Shown one piece after another: positions 49,262 to 58,129 of a stretch of 64,000 nucleotides of DNA. Below the pieces are notes generated by a model, which ran no database searches, was not told the origin of the DNA, and saw nothing but the letters and a program-made list of their open reading frames with translations. The translations under genes were made by a program, and so were the position numbers. Each line of letters starts with the position of its first letter. The stretch's first letter is position 1. The stretch is from Bradyrhizobium sp. WBOS07 (GTDB lineage: Bacteria; Pseudomonadota; Alphaproteobacteria; Rhizobiales; Xanthobacteraceae): contig NZ_CP029008.1 of NCBI RefSeq assembly GCF_024585165.1, forward strand, positions 868,001 through 932,000, in the 5' to 3' direction.

Positions 49262-49661
49262 GATGGTTGAAACGGCTTATGTCGCGCTCTCGCCGGTGAG
49301 ACGATTTCCCGTTGCCACCGTCGCCTTGCAGCTTTCATCGGATGCGCCGTCCGGTCGGACCAGCGCACCGCTGCAAGACTTGACGCCGGAATGTCGGGCG
49401 TCACGACCACACGATTTTGCCGTACGCGTTCGACGTCGTCGTACACGCGCCCGCTGATCGCTCACAGGGGACTACCCCGCCCTGCGACCGCATCTGGCGC
49501 CGACGCCGCCCGCGTCCACCGCTCCTCACCCCACGAACCCTGACGATCGCGATCCGTCCCTTACCATGGGATGAGTTGAAGCGGATCATAGGGTGTGTCG
49601 TTTTTCTTGTAAAGCGAAATTTTGATTATTCGAAGAGGAGCGACGAGAGCCTTCTCAAAAG

Positions 49662-49688
49662 TATCGAAAACAACCCCATGCACAGTAG
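49662..49688. repeat. Short dispersed repeat, copy 2
   Basis: Matches 15317-15344 apart from one base in the A-run. Like copy 1, it lies between convergent genes. Confidence 0.6.
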
Positions 49689-49738
49689 ACGGGGCTAGCG
49701 GGATCAAGGGGTTATGAGAGGGGGGCGGAACTCACAAG

Positions 49739-49912
49739 TCAGCGCGGCGGATCTTCGCGCAGACCGTCAACCTTGTTCTTGATCTCGGCTGTGGTCGCAC
49801 TCCGATCCCTGGCGACGATTTCGATTTCGTCACCGTCTTTGAGTGCAAGTCCGTCGATCAGCTCCTGGGGAAGAACCCCAGCCAGATCGTCATCCCATTT
49901 GAACACCTTCAT
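49739..49912 (-). CDS. Orphan AbrB/MazE-like antitoxin-type protein
   Basis: 57 aa, read by hand from the minus strand. The ATG at 49912 has a strong GAGGAGG five bases upstream. MKVFKWDDDLAGVLPQELID and LKDGDEIEIVARD fit the swapped-hairpin AbrB/SpoVT/MazE DNA-binding fold, in which a strand, a helix (PQELIDGL) and LxxGDxIEI follow each other. These are usually antitoxins that bind their own promoter. No toxin gene (PIN, MazF, HicA) lies on either side, so it appears to be solitary. The tail (NKVDGLREDPPR) could be a toxin-binding remnant. Confidence 0.78.
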   Translation of the reverse strand: MKVFKWDDDLAGVLPQELIDGLALKDGDEIEIVARDRSATTAEIKNKVDGLREDPPR

Positions 49913-50146
49913 CGCGGCCTCCTCTCAAACCACAGCGCTGTCGTCATCTCGCAAATGTGCTGAGGAGACGGATGGCCTTGGCTCCATCGAACAGATGCTC
50001 CGGCCCCCGCAATCACTTGCCGGACGAGTTATAGCGCAGCAGAGGCATGCCGCGCCGCGGGTCTCTCGATTTCCCCGAACCACATCCCCGTTCCGCGCGA
50101 CTAACCCTCGCCTCAACGGCGAGGCTATTTCGATGGGAGACGGTCT

Positions 50147-51013
50147 GTGGCGTTTGCCTTGCCTTCGCGTGCGTATGATCTGCAGATGCTGGACCGTCCG
50201 GTCGACCGCGCGCGCGACCAGGGCTGGGTGTTTGGGCTGCCGCCGGGCATCGCAAGCGAGCAATGGCCGCTCGATCCCGTCACCGGATATCCGCTGATGC
50301 ACGGCTTCACGCTGGAGCTGCCGGAGGATTACCGCGTGCATGGCGCGGATATCGTCGCGCTGTCGTTCTTTGCCACGGCGCCCGACCACAATGACGGCGG
50401 CGCGCCCGATGATCCTGAAGTCCGCGAAGCCATGAAGGCGCGCCCCTTGCATCCGCGGCTGTCGCGCATGACCGACATTCTCGACTACGAATATGCCGCG
50501 CTGCTGCTGACGCGAGCCGAATACGAGGGCCCGTTCGCGATGCCGCCGGAGCCGCTGGCGCTCGCGACCGCCGACCGGCCGCGCTGGCTCGATGTCGGCG
50601 GCGCCAGCGCTTTCTTCGAGGCCGCAGCGCCCTACGCCAGGAAGCTATTTGCGGCGCCGCCGCGCGCCGATCTCAGCGAGACCCGCGCGATCGGCATGAC
50701 GCCGCGCGCAAACGACCCTAACGCCGGCAAGGAACCGCAGGACGAGCACACCCGCAGCAATCCGCCGACCGGCTATCAGCCGTATTATTACTATGTGGGC
50801 GGCGTCCCTAGCCGCGACAATTTTCGCCTGCACGAATGGAGCAAGGATCACGCCCACAATCATCTCGGCGGCACCATGCGGCCGTGCCAGGCGGTGCCGG
50901 AGATGAGCCCGTTCTACATCGAGTTCGAGGAATATTTCGGCGGTTACAATTTCGGCGGCGGCAACGCGCAGCTCGACTTCAGGGACATGAAGTTCGACTG
51001 GGCGTGCGGGTGA
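50147..51013 (+). CDS. Hypothetical protein, cytoplasmic, function unknown
   Basis: 288 aa from a GTG with GGGAGA six bases upstream. No signal peptide or membrane segment is seen. The sequence is rich in aromatic and proline residues with conserved-looking blocks RARDQGWVFGLPPGIASEQWPLD, TGYQPYYYYVGGVPSRDNF and YFGGYNFGGGNAQLDF. The last glycine-rich block recalls proteins that show surface loops, but I cannot assign a family. It is convergent with, and abuts, the LTXXQ gene. Confidence 0.7.
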   Translation: MAFALPSRAYDLQMLDRPVDRARDQGWVFGLPPGIASEQWPLDPVTGYPLMHGFTLELPEDYRVHGADIVALSFFATAPDHNDGGAPDDPEVREAMKARPLHPRLSRMTDILDYEYAALLLTRAEYEGPFAMPPEPLALATADRPRWLDVGGASAFFEAAAPYARKLFAAPPRADLSETRAIGMTPRANDPNAGKEPQDEHTRSNPPTGYQPYYYYVGGVPSRDNFRLHEWSKDHAHNHLGGTMRPCQAVPEMSPFYIEFEEYFGGYNFGGGNAQLDFRDMKFDWACG

Positions 51014-52360
51014 TCACGCCCCCCGCTTCGGCCCGATCGCCTCGAAGCCCGCCTTCTGCTCGTCGCTCAGATCCGCCTCGAAATCGTCGAGCGCGTCGGT
51101 GACGCCGTTCACGGCCGCAAGCATCGCTTCCAGCCGCGCCTTGGCGGCGGCGAGGCGGGCTTGGGGCGTGGCGGCTGACACCGCCGGGCAGGCGCTGAGC
51201 GTCTGCATGGTGCGCAGGGCGGTGTCCTGCAGCACCTCGAAGCGGGCGCGGGCGATCTCGTCGAGGCGCAACGTGGCGGCGATGTCGTTCGCGGGCCATT
51301 GCTGCTGCACCAGCTGCTCGTATTGACGCTGCAGCTTTTCATCGTAGCGGGGATCGCTGTCGGCATCGCAGGCGGCCGCCGCCGGCGCATCCCTGCTCGA
51401 ATCCTTGCTCGCTTCCTTGCTCGAATCCTTGTTCGAATCCTTGTTCGAATCCTTGCGTTGCATCGAGGCCAGCGCGGCGCGGCGCTCGCCCCCGAGCGCA
51501 TTGAGCCGGGCCTTCTGTTCGTCGTCGAGCAGATCCGTGAACTTCGCAAGCGGCGGCGCGACGGCGTCGATGGCCTCGATCATGGCCTCCAGGCGCTCGC
51601 GCATCAGGCCGAGGCGCTCGGCGGCAGCAGTCGGCGCCTGCGCCGGGCAGGCGGCGCGAATGATGTCGCGCGCATTGCTCCAGGCGGAGGCGAGCTCGTC
51701 GAGCGCGGTGCGCTGCAATTCGTTGGGGGCGACGGCCGCAGCGATGCGGTCGACCGGCAGGCCCCCGGTGTCGCTGGCCTCGCACAGGGCCTCGGCGGTG
51801 GGGACGCGCCGGCCGCGGCGGCCTTGCGGGGCGGTGTAGGCCGCGAGCTCGGTCGCCGCATAGGGCGCGAAGATCGCGGCATAGACGTCGCCATAGCCGT
51901 AGAGCGAAAGGCTGGTGGCATCGCCGAGGATGATGGCGTTGGTGAGGTCGTCGTGCGCGAACGGCCAGAACACCGGGCCGGTCCAGCCATAGCTGCCGTC
52001 GGGATGGCGCCACCAGCCTTGCATGCGGCGGCCGCCCTGCCAGCCCGCAAGCGCGGCCTGCGCGGTAAGCGCCGCGCGGAGCATATAAGGGTTCGCAGGC
52101 TGGCCGCGCTCGGCGCCGCGCGGATCTTGCGAGCGCAAGGCCGCGGAGCGGTAGCGGCTGCCCCGCACCGCCATGCGGGAATGGCGCAGGCGCGACATGC
52201 CGAGCATGTGGCCGACGGCGAAACGCGCCACGCCGAGCGGACCGCCGCGGATTCCGAATTGCGCTTCGGCTCTCTCGGGCAGCAGCACGGCCGCAATCAG
52301 GAGGGTCGCGCCGGTCAGCGCCAGTCCCATGCGTCCCGACATGACCGCCGACCTGACCAA
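51014..52360 (-). CDS. Periplasmic Spy/CpxP-like (LTXXQ) protein
   Basis: About 448 aa from the TTG at 52360, five bases after GGAGGAGG; the ATG at 52342 is an alternative. A signal peptide (ALTGATLLIAAVLLPERAEA) precedes a ~150-residue unique region (RHPDGSYGWTGPVFWPFAHDDL). Then two copies of the LTXXQ/Spy helical unit follow, near residues 225-305 and 360-445, each with the pattern LxxMxxRLEAM and LLDDEQKARLNAL / LSDEQKAGFEAI. A Ser/Asp/Lys repeat, KDSN, sits between them. Spy-type proteins are ATP-independent periplasmic chaperones that sense envelope stress. The doubled domain is unusual. Confidence 0.78.
   Translation of the reverse strand: MVRSAVMSGRMGLALTGATLLIAAVLLPERAEAQFGIRGGPLGVARFAVGHMLGMSRLRHSRMAVRGSRYRSAALRSQDPRGAERGQPANPYMLRAALTAQAALAGWQGGRRMQGWWRHPDGSYGWTGPVFWPFAHDDLTNAIILGDATSLSLYGYGDVYAAIFAPYAATELAAYTAPQGRRGRRVPTAEALCEASDTGGLPVDRIAAAVAPNELQRTALDELASAWSNARDIIRAACPAQAPTAAAERLGLMRERLEAMIEAIDAVAPPLAKFTDLLDDEQKARLNALGGERRAALASMQRKDSNKDSNKDSSKEASKDSSRDAPAAAACDADSDPRYDEKLQRQYEQLVQQQWPANDIAATLRLDEIARARFEVLQDTALRTMQTLSACPAVSAATPQARLAAAKARLEAMLAAVNGVTDALDDFEADLSDEQKAGFEAIGPKRGA
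51394..51456 (-). repeat. 12-base tandem coding repeat (KDSN)
   Basis: The unit TCGAATCCTTGT occurs about five times with small changes, encoding a KDSN/KDSS/KEAS chain in the linker of the LTXXQ gene. In-frame units can be gained or lost by slippage without breaking the protein. Confidence 0.85.
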
Positions 52361-52519
52361 CTCGGCCTCCTCCCAGCTGCCACGCGCACACTGCGTCACA
52401 GGGGACATGACGCGCCAGGGAACCAATTGTTCCGGGGAGACACAGGGCAAAGCGTCGCGGGCGACCTATGGCCGGGCCGCACAATGACGCTTCGGCAGCG
52501 GCCTGCGCGCGCGCCTCGT

Positions 52520-52634
52520 CCTTCGAGACGCTTGCTGCGCAAGCTCCTCAGGATGAGGCTAAGCCACCGTCGAATTTGCCGCCACACACTCAGTCCTCAT
52601 CCTGAGGGCCCGCCAAAGGCGGGCGTCTCGAAGG
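52520..52634. repeat. REP-like palindrome
   Basis: Arms CCTTCGAGACGC (52520) and its complement ending at 52634, with an inner CCTCAGGATGAGG/CCTCATCCTGAGG pair. It fills most of the gap between the LysM and LTXXQ genes, both on the minus strand. Confidence 0.8.
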
Positions 52635-52656
52635 ATGGCCGCGGGAAAGCTCCCGC

Positions 52657-53769
52657 TCACTCCGGCTTTTGCGGCACCACGAAAGTCTGGCCGGGATAGA
52701 TCAAATTGGGGTTGCTGATCTTGTCGCGGTTGGCGTTGAAGATGACGGCGTAGCGGGCGCCGTCGCCGTAGGCGAGCCGGCTGAGCGCCCACAGGCTGTC
52801 GCCGCGGGAGATCACGCGGCTGGCGCCGGCCTCCGCCGGAACCGTGTGAAGCACCTCGGCCGGCGAGGCCGATGCCACCGTCGTGGTGGCGGCGGGCACC
52901 CGCGCCATCGCCCGGGGTTTCGGCCGGGGCGCTGGCCGGTCGGGCGCTGAGGCCAGACGCGGCGAGGCCGACGGCAGGGCCGCCACGACGTCCGACTTGT
53001 CATCGGCCTTCTCGGCCTGCTTCGGCTCCGGCTTGATCTCCGGCTTCGTCTCTTGCCGCGCGACCTGAGCCGGGCGCGCGGGCGGCGGTGCCGCCTCGGC
53101 GATGGTCACCGGCATGGTCTTGCCGGATTGCGTGACCGTGCCATCCGGCGCCTTGGCCCGCAGCGTCAATTCATAAGAGCCGGCGGGAAGCTGCGGCGGG
53201 GTCATCACGAACTGGCCCGAGGCGTCGGCGGTCACCGTATCGAGCGGCTTGCCGTCGCGCAGCAGCTCGACCTTGGCTCCCGGCGCGGCCCGGCCCGCGA
53301 TCACCGCCGCCTCGCCGTGATCGTCGACGCGGGCGACGTCGAAACGGGGCCCGGTATCGGCGGCCGCCGCCGGCGGCTTGACCGGCGCGAGATCGGGCAG
53401 CGCCGCGACCTGCTTTTGGATCTCGGCCAGCGGGGCCGGCTTCGGCTCGGGGGCCGGCACCGGGACCGCCGCCGGCGCTGGCTCAGCTGCGGGCGGCGCG
53501 ACGGCAGCCAGCTTTGGCTGATCCGGCTTGGCCTGATCCAGTTTCGGCTGTTCCGGTTTCGGCTCGGCCTTGAACTCGGCCTTGGCCTCGACTTTGGGTT
53601 CGACCTTGGTCTCCGGCTTGGCTTCCGGCTTAACTTCCGGCTTGGCGGCGATTGCGGTCTTGGCCCCGTCCGGCAGCATGCGGCGCAGCTCGGTCGGGCC
53701 GATCACCAGCACCGTGCCGACCAGTGCGAGCAGGCAGAAAGCAATGAAGGCCTTGGATGCGGTGATCAT
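52657..53769 (-). CDS. LysM-domain envelope protein with Ig-like module
   Basis: 370 aa from the ATG at 53769. One N-terminal membrane helix (FIAFCLLALVGTVLVIG) anchors a Lys/Pro/Glu-rich spacer with short PKPE/KVEPK-type repeats (~45-110). An Ig-like beta domain follows (~165-240: VIAGRAAPGAKVELLRDGKPL, GQFVMTPPQLPAGSYELTLRA), then a second disordered linker. A C-terminal LysM module binds peptidoglycan (ISRGDSLWALSRLAYGDG, NPNLIYPGQTFVVP). The arrangement fits a periplasm-spanning protein between inner membrane and cell wall. Confidence 0.88.
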   Translation of the reverse strand: MITASKAFIAFCLLALVGTVLVIGPTELRRMLPDGAKTAIAAKPEVKPEAKPETKVEPKVEAKAEFKAEPKPEQPKLDQAKPDQPKLAAVAPPAAEPAPAAVPVPAPEPKPAPLAEIQKQVAALPDLAPVKPPAAAADTGPRFDVARVDDHGEAAVIAGRAAPGAKVELLRDGKPLDTVTADASGQFVMTPPQLPAGSYELTLRAKAPDGTVTQSGKTMPVTIAEAAPPPARPAQVARQETKPEIKPEPKQAEKADDKSDVVAALPSASPRLASAPDRPAPRPKPRAMARVPAATTTVASASPAEVLHTVPAEAGASRVISRGDSLWALSRLAYGDGARYAVIFNANRDKISNPNLIYPGQTFVVPQKPE

Positions 53770-54004
53770 CGGAAAAACCTTGGATGGCAAATCAACCGAG
53801 GCCGGCAAGGTGCGCCGATTTGGCCGCGGCAGCAAGCCGGTCGAAGGGATGATCGCCCGGCTTTACCGTCACCGACGACGTCGACCTCGCCTTCACCTCG
53901 CCCGACGGCGCAACCAGGCGCGCGAACAGCGCGCCTTTGCCCACCCGACGCGCTTCCGCTTCACCAGCGACTCACTTTTCCGGATCAGGCTTTGGCGGAC
54001 GCGA

Positions 54005-54982
54005 TCATTCCGGAACGCGGGCGAAGACGGCGTCGGCTGCGACAGGCCCGGCAGGCTGCATTCGTTCATCCGCCAGGCGGGCGAGCGCGCGTTGCACGGC
54101 GAGCCAGCTCAACAGCGCGATCGCCAGGCCAGCGATGACGTCGCAGAAATAATGGCTTCCATCCACCGGCGTCGCCGCGATCATCGCAACGTTGAGCAGG
54201 GCGGCGATGCCGCCGATATATCTCACCGGCCACAGCGCCAGCAGGAACAGCAATCCGAGTGCGGCATGCAGGCTCGGGAAGCTGATGATGCCGTCGGCGC
54301 CCTCCGCGACCAGCTGACGGATGGTTCCGTCGCGCAAGCCAAAGAACACGGGCAGCGGCAGATCCCGCGTGACCGGCACGATCGCCGGCGAGTTGACCGA
54401 CGACAGATCCAGATAGCCCCAGACGCCCTGCGCCGGCATCAAGGTCGACACGCCGATGGTCAGAAGCGTCGTCAGTACGAAGCTCAGCATGAAGACGCGC
54501 AACCGCAGGGCATGCCCCGCGGCGGCCAGGACGAGGACGATCGCGGTCGCCTGCACGGCAAAGCTCGCATAGGCGAGCGCCAGCGTCCGATGCAGAAGCG
54601 GCGCGGCGTTCATGGCATCGAGCCACGACATCCAGTCGAAGCCGAGCCGCCGGTCCAGCGCGGCGAACTCGCTGTCCCACAGCGGCAATGCCGCGCTCGC
54701 CGCGACATAGGACAGGGGCGCGGCGACGGCTGCGAACGCAATGAGCTGGGCCGCCGCGATCAACGCGCTGGCAAGAGCCGCGTCCTTGCGGACCGTCGCG
54801 TAGAACCAGCTCAGCGATATGAGCAGGCCGCCGACGAGGGCAGGTTTCCAGAACGAGATCCATTCGATCCGGAACGGCCCCAGCATCGCCGCGATCAGCA
54901 CGACAGCGGCCGTGGACCCGATCGCGAGCCAGGCGATGCGATCGGCGTGCTTCGACTGATCAGGGGCGATGGGCTGGCTCAT
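54005..54982 (-). CDS. PAP2-superfamily membrane phosphatase/transferase
   Basis: 325 aa with about eight membrane helices. The acid-phosphatase motifs are partly visible as SFPSLHAALG (PSxH) and SHYFCDVIAG (the final xHxxxD). The first KxxxxxxRP motif is not obvious, as in PAP2 proteins related to inositol-phosphorylceramide synthase. Such proteins cleave or transfer lipid phosphates on the outer face of the inner membrane. It is transcribed alone; a 235-base gap separates it from the LysM gene. Confidence 0.85.
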   Translation of the reverse strand: MSQPIAPDQSKHADRIAWLAIGSTAAVVLIAAMLGPFRIEWISFWKPALVGGLLISLSWFYATVRKDAALASALIAAAQLIAFAAVAAPLSYVAASAALPLWDSEFAALDRRLGFDWMSWLDAMNAAPLLHRTLALAYASFAVQATAIVLVLAAAGHALRLRVFMLSFVLTTLLTIGVSTLMPAQGVWGYLDLSSVNSPAIVPVTRDLPLPVFFGLRDGTIRQLVAEGADGIISFPSLHAALGLLFLLALWPVRYIGGIAALLNVAMIAATPVDGSHYFCDVIAGLAIALLSWLAVQRALARLADERMQPAGPVAADAVFARVPE

Positions 54983-55201
54983 GGGCGGCGATCGTCCGGG
55001 GCGGCAACAGGAACGACCGGCGGGATGAGGTATGACAATGCCCCCGCCAGATGGGCCAGCTTTATCGGACGAAGATTAAGAGAGTCGTTCTCCGGACCCT
55101 TCAATTGCCTTCAGCCGGCCGTGCTCGACCGGAGCCGCCGTCCGAAAAATGGGGTCAAACCGCTGGAGATGCGGGATCCTGCTTGATGATAGCTCGCGGA
55201 C

Positions 55202-55324
55202 TCAGAGCTTCTGTTTTGCCGCGGTGATTTCGACGAACTCGGCGTCGGGATGGCTGACGATGGTGGCGACCCAGATGCCGCTGATGATCAGCGACCAGGC
55301 AGTGTTCCAATAGATCCAAAACAC
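55202..55324 (-). CDS. Small single-helix membrane protein
   Basis: 40 aa, read by hand. A GTG start at 55324 has GGAGG seven bases upstream. The sequence VFWIYWNTAWSLIISGIWVA gives one hydrophobic helix, followed by a short acidic/basic tail ending KQKL. The ribosome site and helix argue for a true small inner-membrane protein. No family assigned. Confidence 0.45.
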   Translation of the reverse strand: MFWIYWNTAWSLIISGIWVATIVSHPDAEFVEITAAKQKL

Positions 55325-55411
55325 GAGCCAGCCTCCATTTCGATCGCCGTCCGCAGCATCAGGATCGCGACACGGCCGTCGGCGCTATCCTCGGCGCTAT
55401 TTTGACTTGGT

Positions 55412-55588
55412 CTATTTTGACTTGGTCGCCGGCGGGGCACGATCGGTTTGGCCGCTGTGGCGCTTTGCCACGACGTCCTCATCGCGCTCGCCCAGGTTCG
55501 GGCGCGGCGGCGACTTGGGGAGGCCGGCCTGGCCGCCATGCTTGCCGCCCATGTCGGGCTTACCTTCAAGATCGTTTTCACGGGGCAT
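55412..55588 (-). CDS. Small hydrophilic disordered protein
   Basis: 58 aa, read by hand from the ATG at 55588. The sequence MPRENDLEGKPDMGGKHGGQ, with later SPPRPNLGERDEDVV, is highly charged and Gly/Pro-rich, without hydrophobic core. The ribosome site is weak. A duplicated 16-base unit (TATTTTGACTTGGTC) spans its stop codon. Moderate support only. Confidence 0.4.
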   Translation of the reverse strand: MPRENDLEGKPDMGGKHGGQAGLPKSPPRPNLGERDEDVVAKRHSGQTDRAPPATKSK

Positions 55589-55825
55589 GCGGGTTCAATG
55601 CGCTCGCGCGGCTTTGGTTCGCATGGCGCCCGCCATTTTGGCTGCGCGCGATCGCATGGGATGGCCGCACCTTGCGTTGCACGACGGAATGCCGGGGACG
55701 TCCACGCGGCTACCGATACGATTTCGGCATCGATCAATTCCCATTCGAATTTGGTGCGGCGGTGCGCCGCTCGCTATCCTCATGGGCAAGAGCACAAGGC
55801 CGCGACGCAGCCACAGGAGGAGCCC

Positions 55826-56968
55826 ATGTCGAGACTGCCCCGAGGCAGCGCAGCCACGGCGTTCCGCGCCGCGATTGCCGTCACTCTGTTCGCGTCCCTC
55901 ACCCTGTTTTCTGGAGCCCGCCCCGGCATGGCCGAAACGTTCATTTATGTCGGCAACGCCGACAGCAACGACATCAGCGTGTTCAAGCTGGCGGAGAGCG
56001 GCGAGATGATTGCGGTGCAGACGGCCGCCTTCAAGGGCGTCGACAAGCCCGGCTCCTCGACACCGCTTGCGATCACGCCCGATCGCCGCGTGCTGCTGGC
56101 CGGCGTCCGCTCGCAGCCATACGTCGCCGTGAGCTTCGCGATCGATCCTGGAACGGGCCAGCTCAACCCTGTCGGCAGCGGGCCGCTCGCCGACAGCATG
56201 GCCAACATCGCCGTCGACCGCAGCGGCAAGTTCCTGTTCAGCGCCTCCTATGGCAGCAACAAGGTCGCGCTGAATCCATTGCACGCAAGCGGCGTCGCCG
56301 GCGAGCCGAAACAGGTGATCGCGACCGGGCTGAACGCGCACGCCTTCCTGCCCTCGCCCGACAACCGCTTCGTGTTCGCGACCAATCTCGGCTCCGACCA
56401 GGTGCTGGCCTTCGCGTTCGACGCCGCGACCGGCACGCTGACGCCGGGCAACCCGCCGGCCTACAAGATGCCGGACAAATCAGGACCGCGGCACTTCGTA
56501 TTCCACCCCAACGGCAAGTTCGTCTATCTCGTCCACGAGCTCAACGGCGACGTCGCCGCGTTCGCCTATGCGGCGGAGAGCGGCGCCTGGAACGAGATCC
56601 AGCGCACCACCGCGCTGCCGGAGGGTTTTTCCGGCAAAGAGCCTGACAAGAAACCCTGGGCCGCCGACATCCACATCACGCCGGACGGCCGCTTCCTCTA
56701 CGCCTCCGAGCGCACCACCAGCACGCTCATCGCCTACAAGATCGACGCGAGCAGCGGCAGGCTGACGACGATCGGCAGCGTGCCGACCGAGAAGCAGCCG
56801 CGCGGCTTCCAGATCGATCCCTCCGGCCGTTATCTCGCCGCGGTCGGCGAGCTCTCCGACAGCATGACGGTCTATGCGATCGACCGGAGCAGCGGCGCGC
56901 TGGCCAAGCTGAAATCCTATTCCACCGGCAAGAAGCCAAACTGGGTGGAGTTCGTGACCCTGCCGTGA
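55826..56968 (+). CDS. Secreted seven-bladed beta-propeller lactonase (YkgB/Pgl family)
   Basis: 380 aa from the ATG at 55826, with AGGAGGAG upstream. A signal peptide (FRAAIAVTLFASLTLFSGARPGMA) precedes repeated propeller blades with DRSGKFLFSASYGS, SPDNRFVFATNLGSDQVLAF, HPNGKFVYLVHEL, TPDGRFLYASERT and DPSGRYLAAVGELS. This is the bacterial 6-phosphogluconolactonase/lactonase family, but the secretion signal rules out the cytoplasmic sugar-phosphate role. It probably acts on, or binds, an extracellular lactone. It stands alone. Confidence 0.85.
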   Translation: MSRLPRGSAATAFRAAIAVTLFASLTLFSGARPGMAETFIYVGNADSNDISVFKLAESGEMIAVQTAAFKGVDKPGSSTPLAITPDRRVLLAGVRSQPYVAVSFAIDPGTGQLNPVGSGPLADSMANIAVDRSGKFLFSASYGSNKVALNPLHASGVAGEPKQVIATGLNAHAFLPSPDNRFVFATNLGSDQVLAFAFDAATGTLTPGNPPAYKMPDKSGPRHFVFHPNGKFVYLVHELNGDVAAFAYAAESGAWNEIQRTTALPEGFSGKEPDKKPWAADIHITPDGRFLYASERTTSTLIAYKIDASSGRLTTIGSVPTEKQPRGFQIDPSGRYLAAVGELSDSMTVYAIDRSSGALAKLKSYSTGKKPNWVEFVTLP

Positions 56969-57053
56969 GAGGGCGCCCCACGGCCTACGTAAACATCCGT
57001 AACGTAAACATCCGCAATTTCGGAGAGCGCGCCTTGCCGTCATATCATCGGCC

Positions 57054-57224
57054 ATGGACCGTCACATTGTCTTCAAATGCCCGCAGACGGGCATGAACGT
57101 GCAGCATCGGCTCAGCAACGAGCCGACCGACCGCACGCATGAGTCGGTGTCCTGTCCGGCCTGCACGCGGCTGCATCTGATCGACCGGGCCAGCGGCAAG
57201 CCGCTGGGCGAGCGCCGCGGCTGA
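57054..57224 (+). CDS. Tiny zinc-ribbon-like protein
   Basis: 56 aa, read by hand. MDRHIVFKCPQTGMNVQHRL and SVSCPACTRLHLIDRASGKP carry Cys9, Cys34 and Cys37 with His41, a plausible half-ribbon metal site. The ribosome site is weak. Function unknown. It is convergent with the PAS gene, six bases away. Confidence 0.65.
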   Translation: MDRHIVFKCPQTGMNVQHRLSNEPTDRTHESVSCPACTRLHLIDRASGKPLGERRG

Positions 57225-57230
57225 AGGCGG

Positions 57231-57842
57231 TTACCGCCCTCTCGTGACTTGCGCCGTGACGTCCTCGACGTGGTGCAGCAGGTAGAGCAGACGGCCCGCC
57301 GGGTCGTGGATCGGCGAGTTGATCGGCTGCCAATGGCGCTCGACGAAGACGCCGCCGGGATTCCGGATGTCGTAGCGCTGGATCGCCATGGCGTGCGCCT
57401 GCCCCGTCTCGGCCACGATCCTCAAGCTGCCGTAGAGATTGCTGACGCCATCGGCGAGCGGATCGTCGGGATTGTCAGGAAATATCTCGAACAGCGACCG
57501 GCCGACGATTTCGGCCCGGTCGGTCAGGGTCGCCGCGGCATAGGCATCGTTGATGTCGACGATCAGCAGGCCCGGCCCCGGGTCCAGCAGCATGTAAGGA
57601 TGCGGCGAGGCATCGAATTCGGGCTGGAATTGCCGCCGCATCGTATCGGCGTCACCGTGCTGCCGGCGCCGCTGTTCAAGCGGCGTCGCATCGGCGCCTG
57701 ACTCCGCCGAGCTCAGCAGCGCCAATTGGCGCTTGGCCGATGCCAGCAACCCCCGCACCGTGTTCTGGACCGTTGAATCGGTCGCCTCATGGAGCAGCCG
57801 CTCGAAATGAGCGATATTCTGCTCGCAAACGAACCGTTGCAT
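57231..57842 (-). CDS. PAS-domain protein without effector
   Basis: 203 aa, with GAGGTGGA just before the ATG. An N-terminal helical stretch (CEQNIAHFERLLHEATD, NTVRGLLASAKRQLALL) is followed by one PAS fold (~75-200): HPYMLLDPGPGLLIVDINDAY, IVGRSLFEIFPDNPDDP, HWQPINSPIHDPAGRLLYLLHHVEDVT. No kinase, cyclase or DNA-binding domain is attached, so it must signal through a partner, or regulate by binding. The N-terminal helix looks like those of stand-alone general-stress PAS proteins. Confidence 0.83.
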   Translation of the reverse strand: MQRFVCEQNIAHFERLLHEATDSTVQNTVRGLLASAKRQLALLSSAESGADATPLEQRRRQHGDADTMRRQFQPEFDASPHPYMLLDPGPGLLIVDINDAYAAATLTDRAEIVGRSLFEIFPDNPDDPLADGVSNLYGSLRIVAETGQAHAMAIQRYDIRNPGGVFVERHWQPINSPIHDPAGRLLYLLHHVEDVTAQVTRGR

Positions 57843-58129
57843 TCCACCTCAACCATGAGCTGTGCGGCGGCGATGCCGCCTCATCCTGATCCTAATCCCA
57901 TACAGGCGGCTCTCGCATGTGAGAAGACCGTGATAGCCGCACTTTGGAAGTAGGGCCGAGCGCGCGCCCGCCCGGCAAAAAGGCGAACCTGTTCTCCAAT
58001 CCTGCGACTAATCAAGGACTTGCTGCGACGGCCCGGGCGGCACGGCCTGCTTTTTGGAGACAACGCTGCCGTAGTCCGCGACCCTGCCATCTGCTATCGA
58101 TTGGAGCCATAGAACCCGTGGAATTTCCG

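Larger units (their letters stand above)
48958..49738. other. Repeat-rich intergenic region
   Basis: 781 bases between two convergent genes, with three repeat elements (48981-49063, 49149-49261, 49662-49688) and a 14-base direct repeat TCGCTCACAGGGGA at 49211 and 49458. A 93-codon frame at 49417-49698 runs into the dispersed repeat and lacks a ribosome site; I do not count it as a gene. Confidence 0.65.

Noticed and set aside
49417..49698. A 93-codon frame in the repeat-rich gap
   Set aside because: It runs into the dispersed repeat, has no ribosome site, and its composition is that of repeat DNA.
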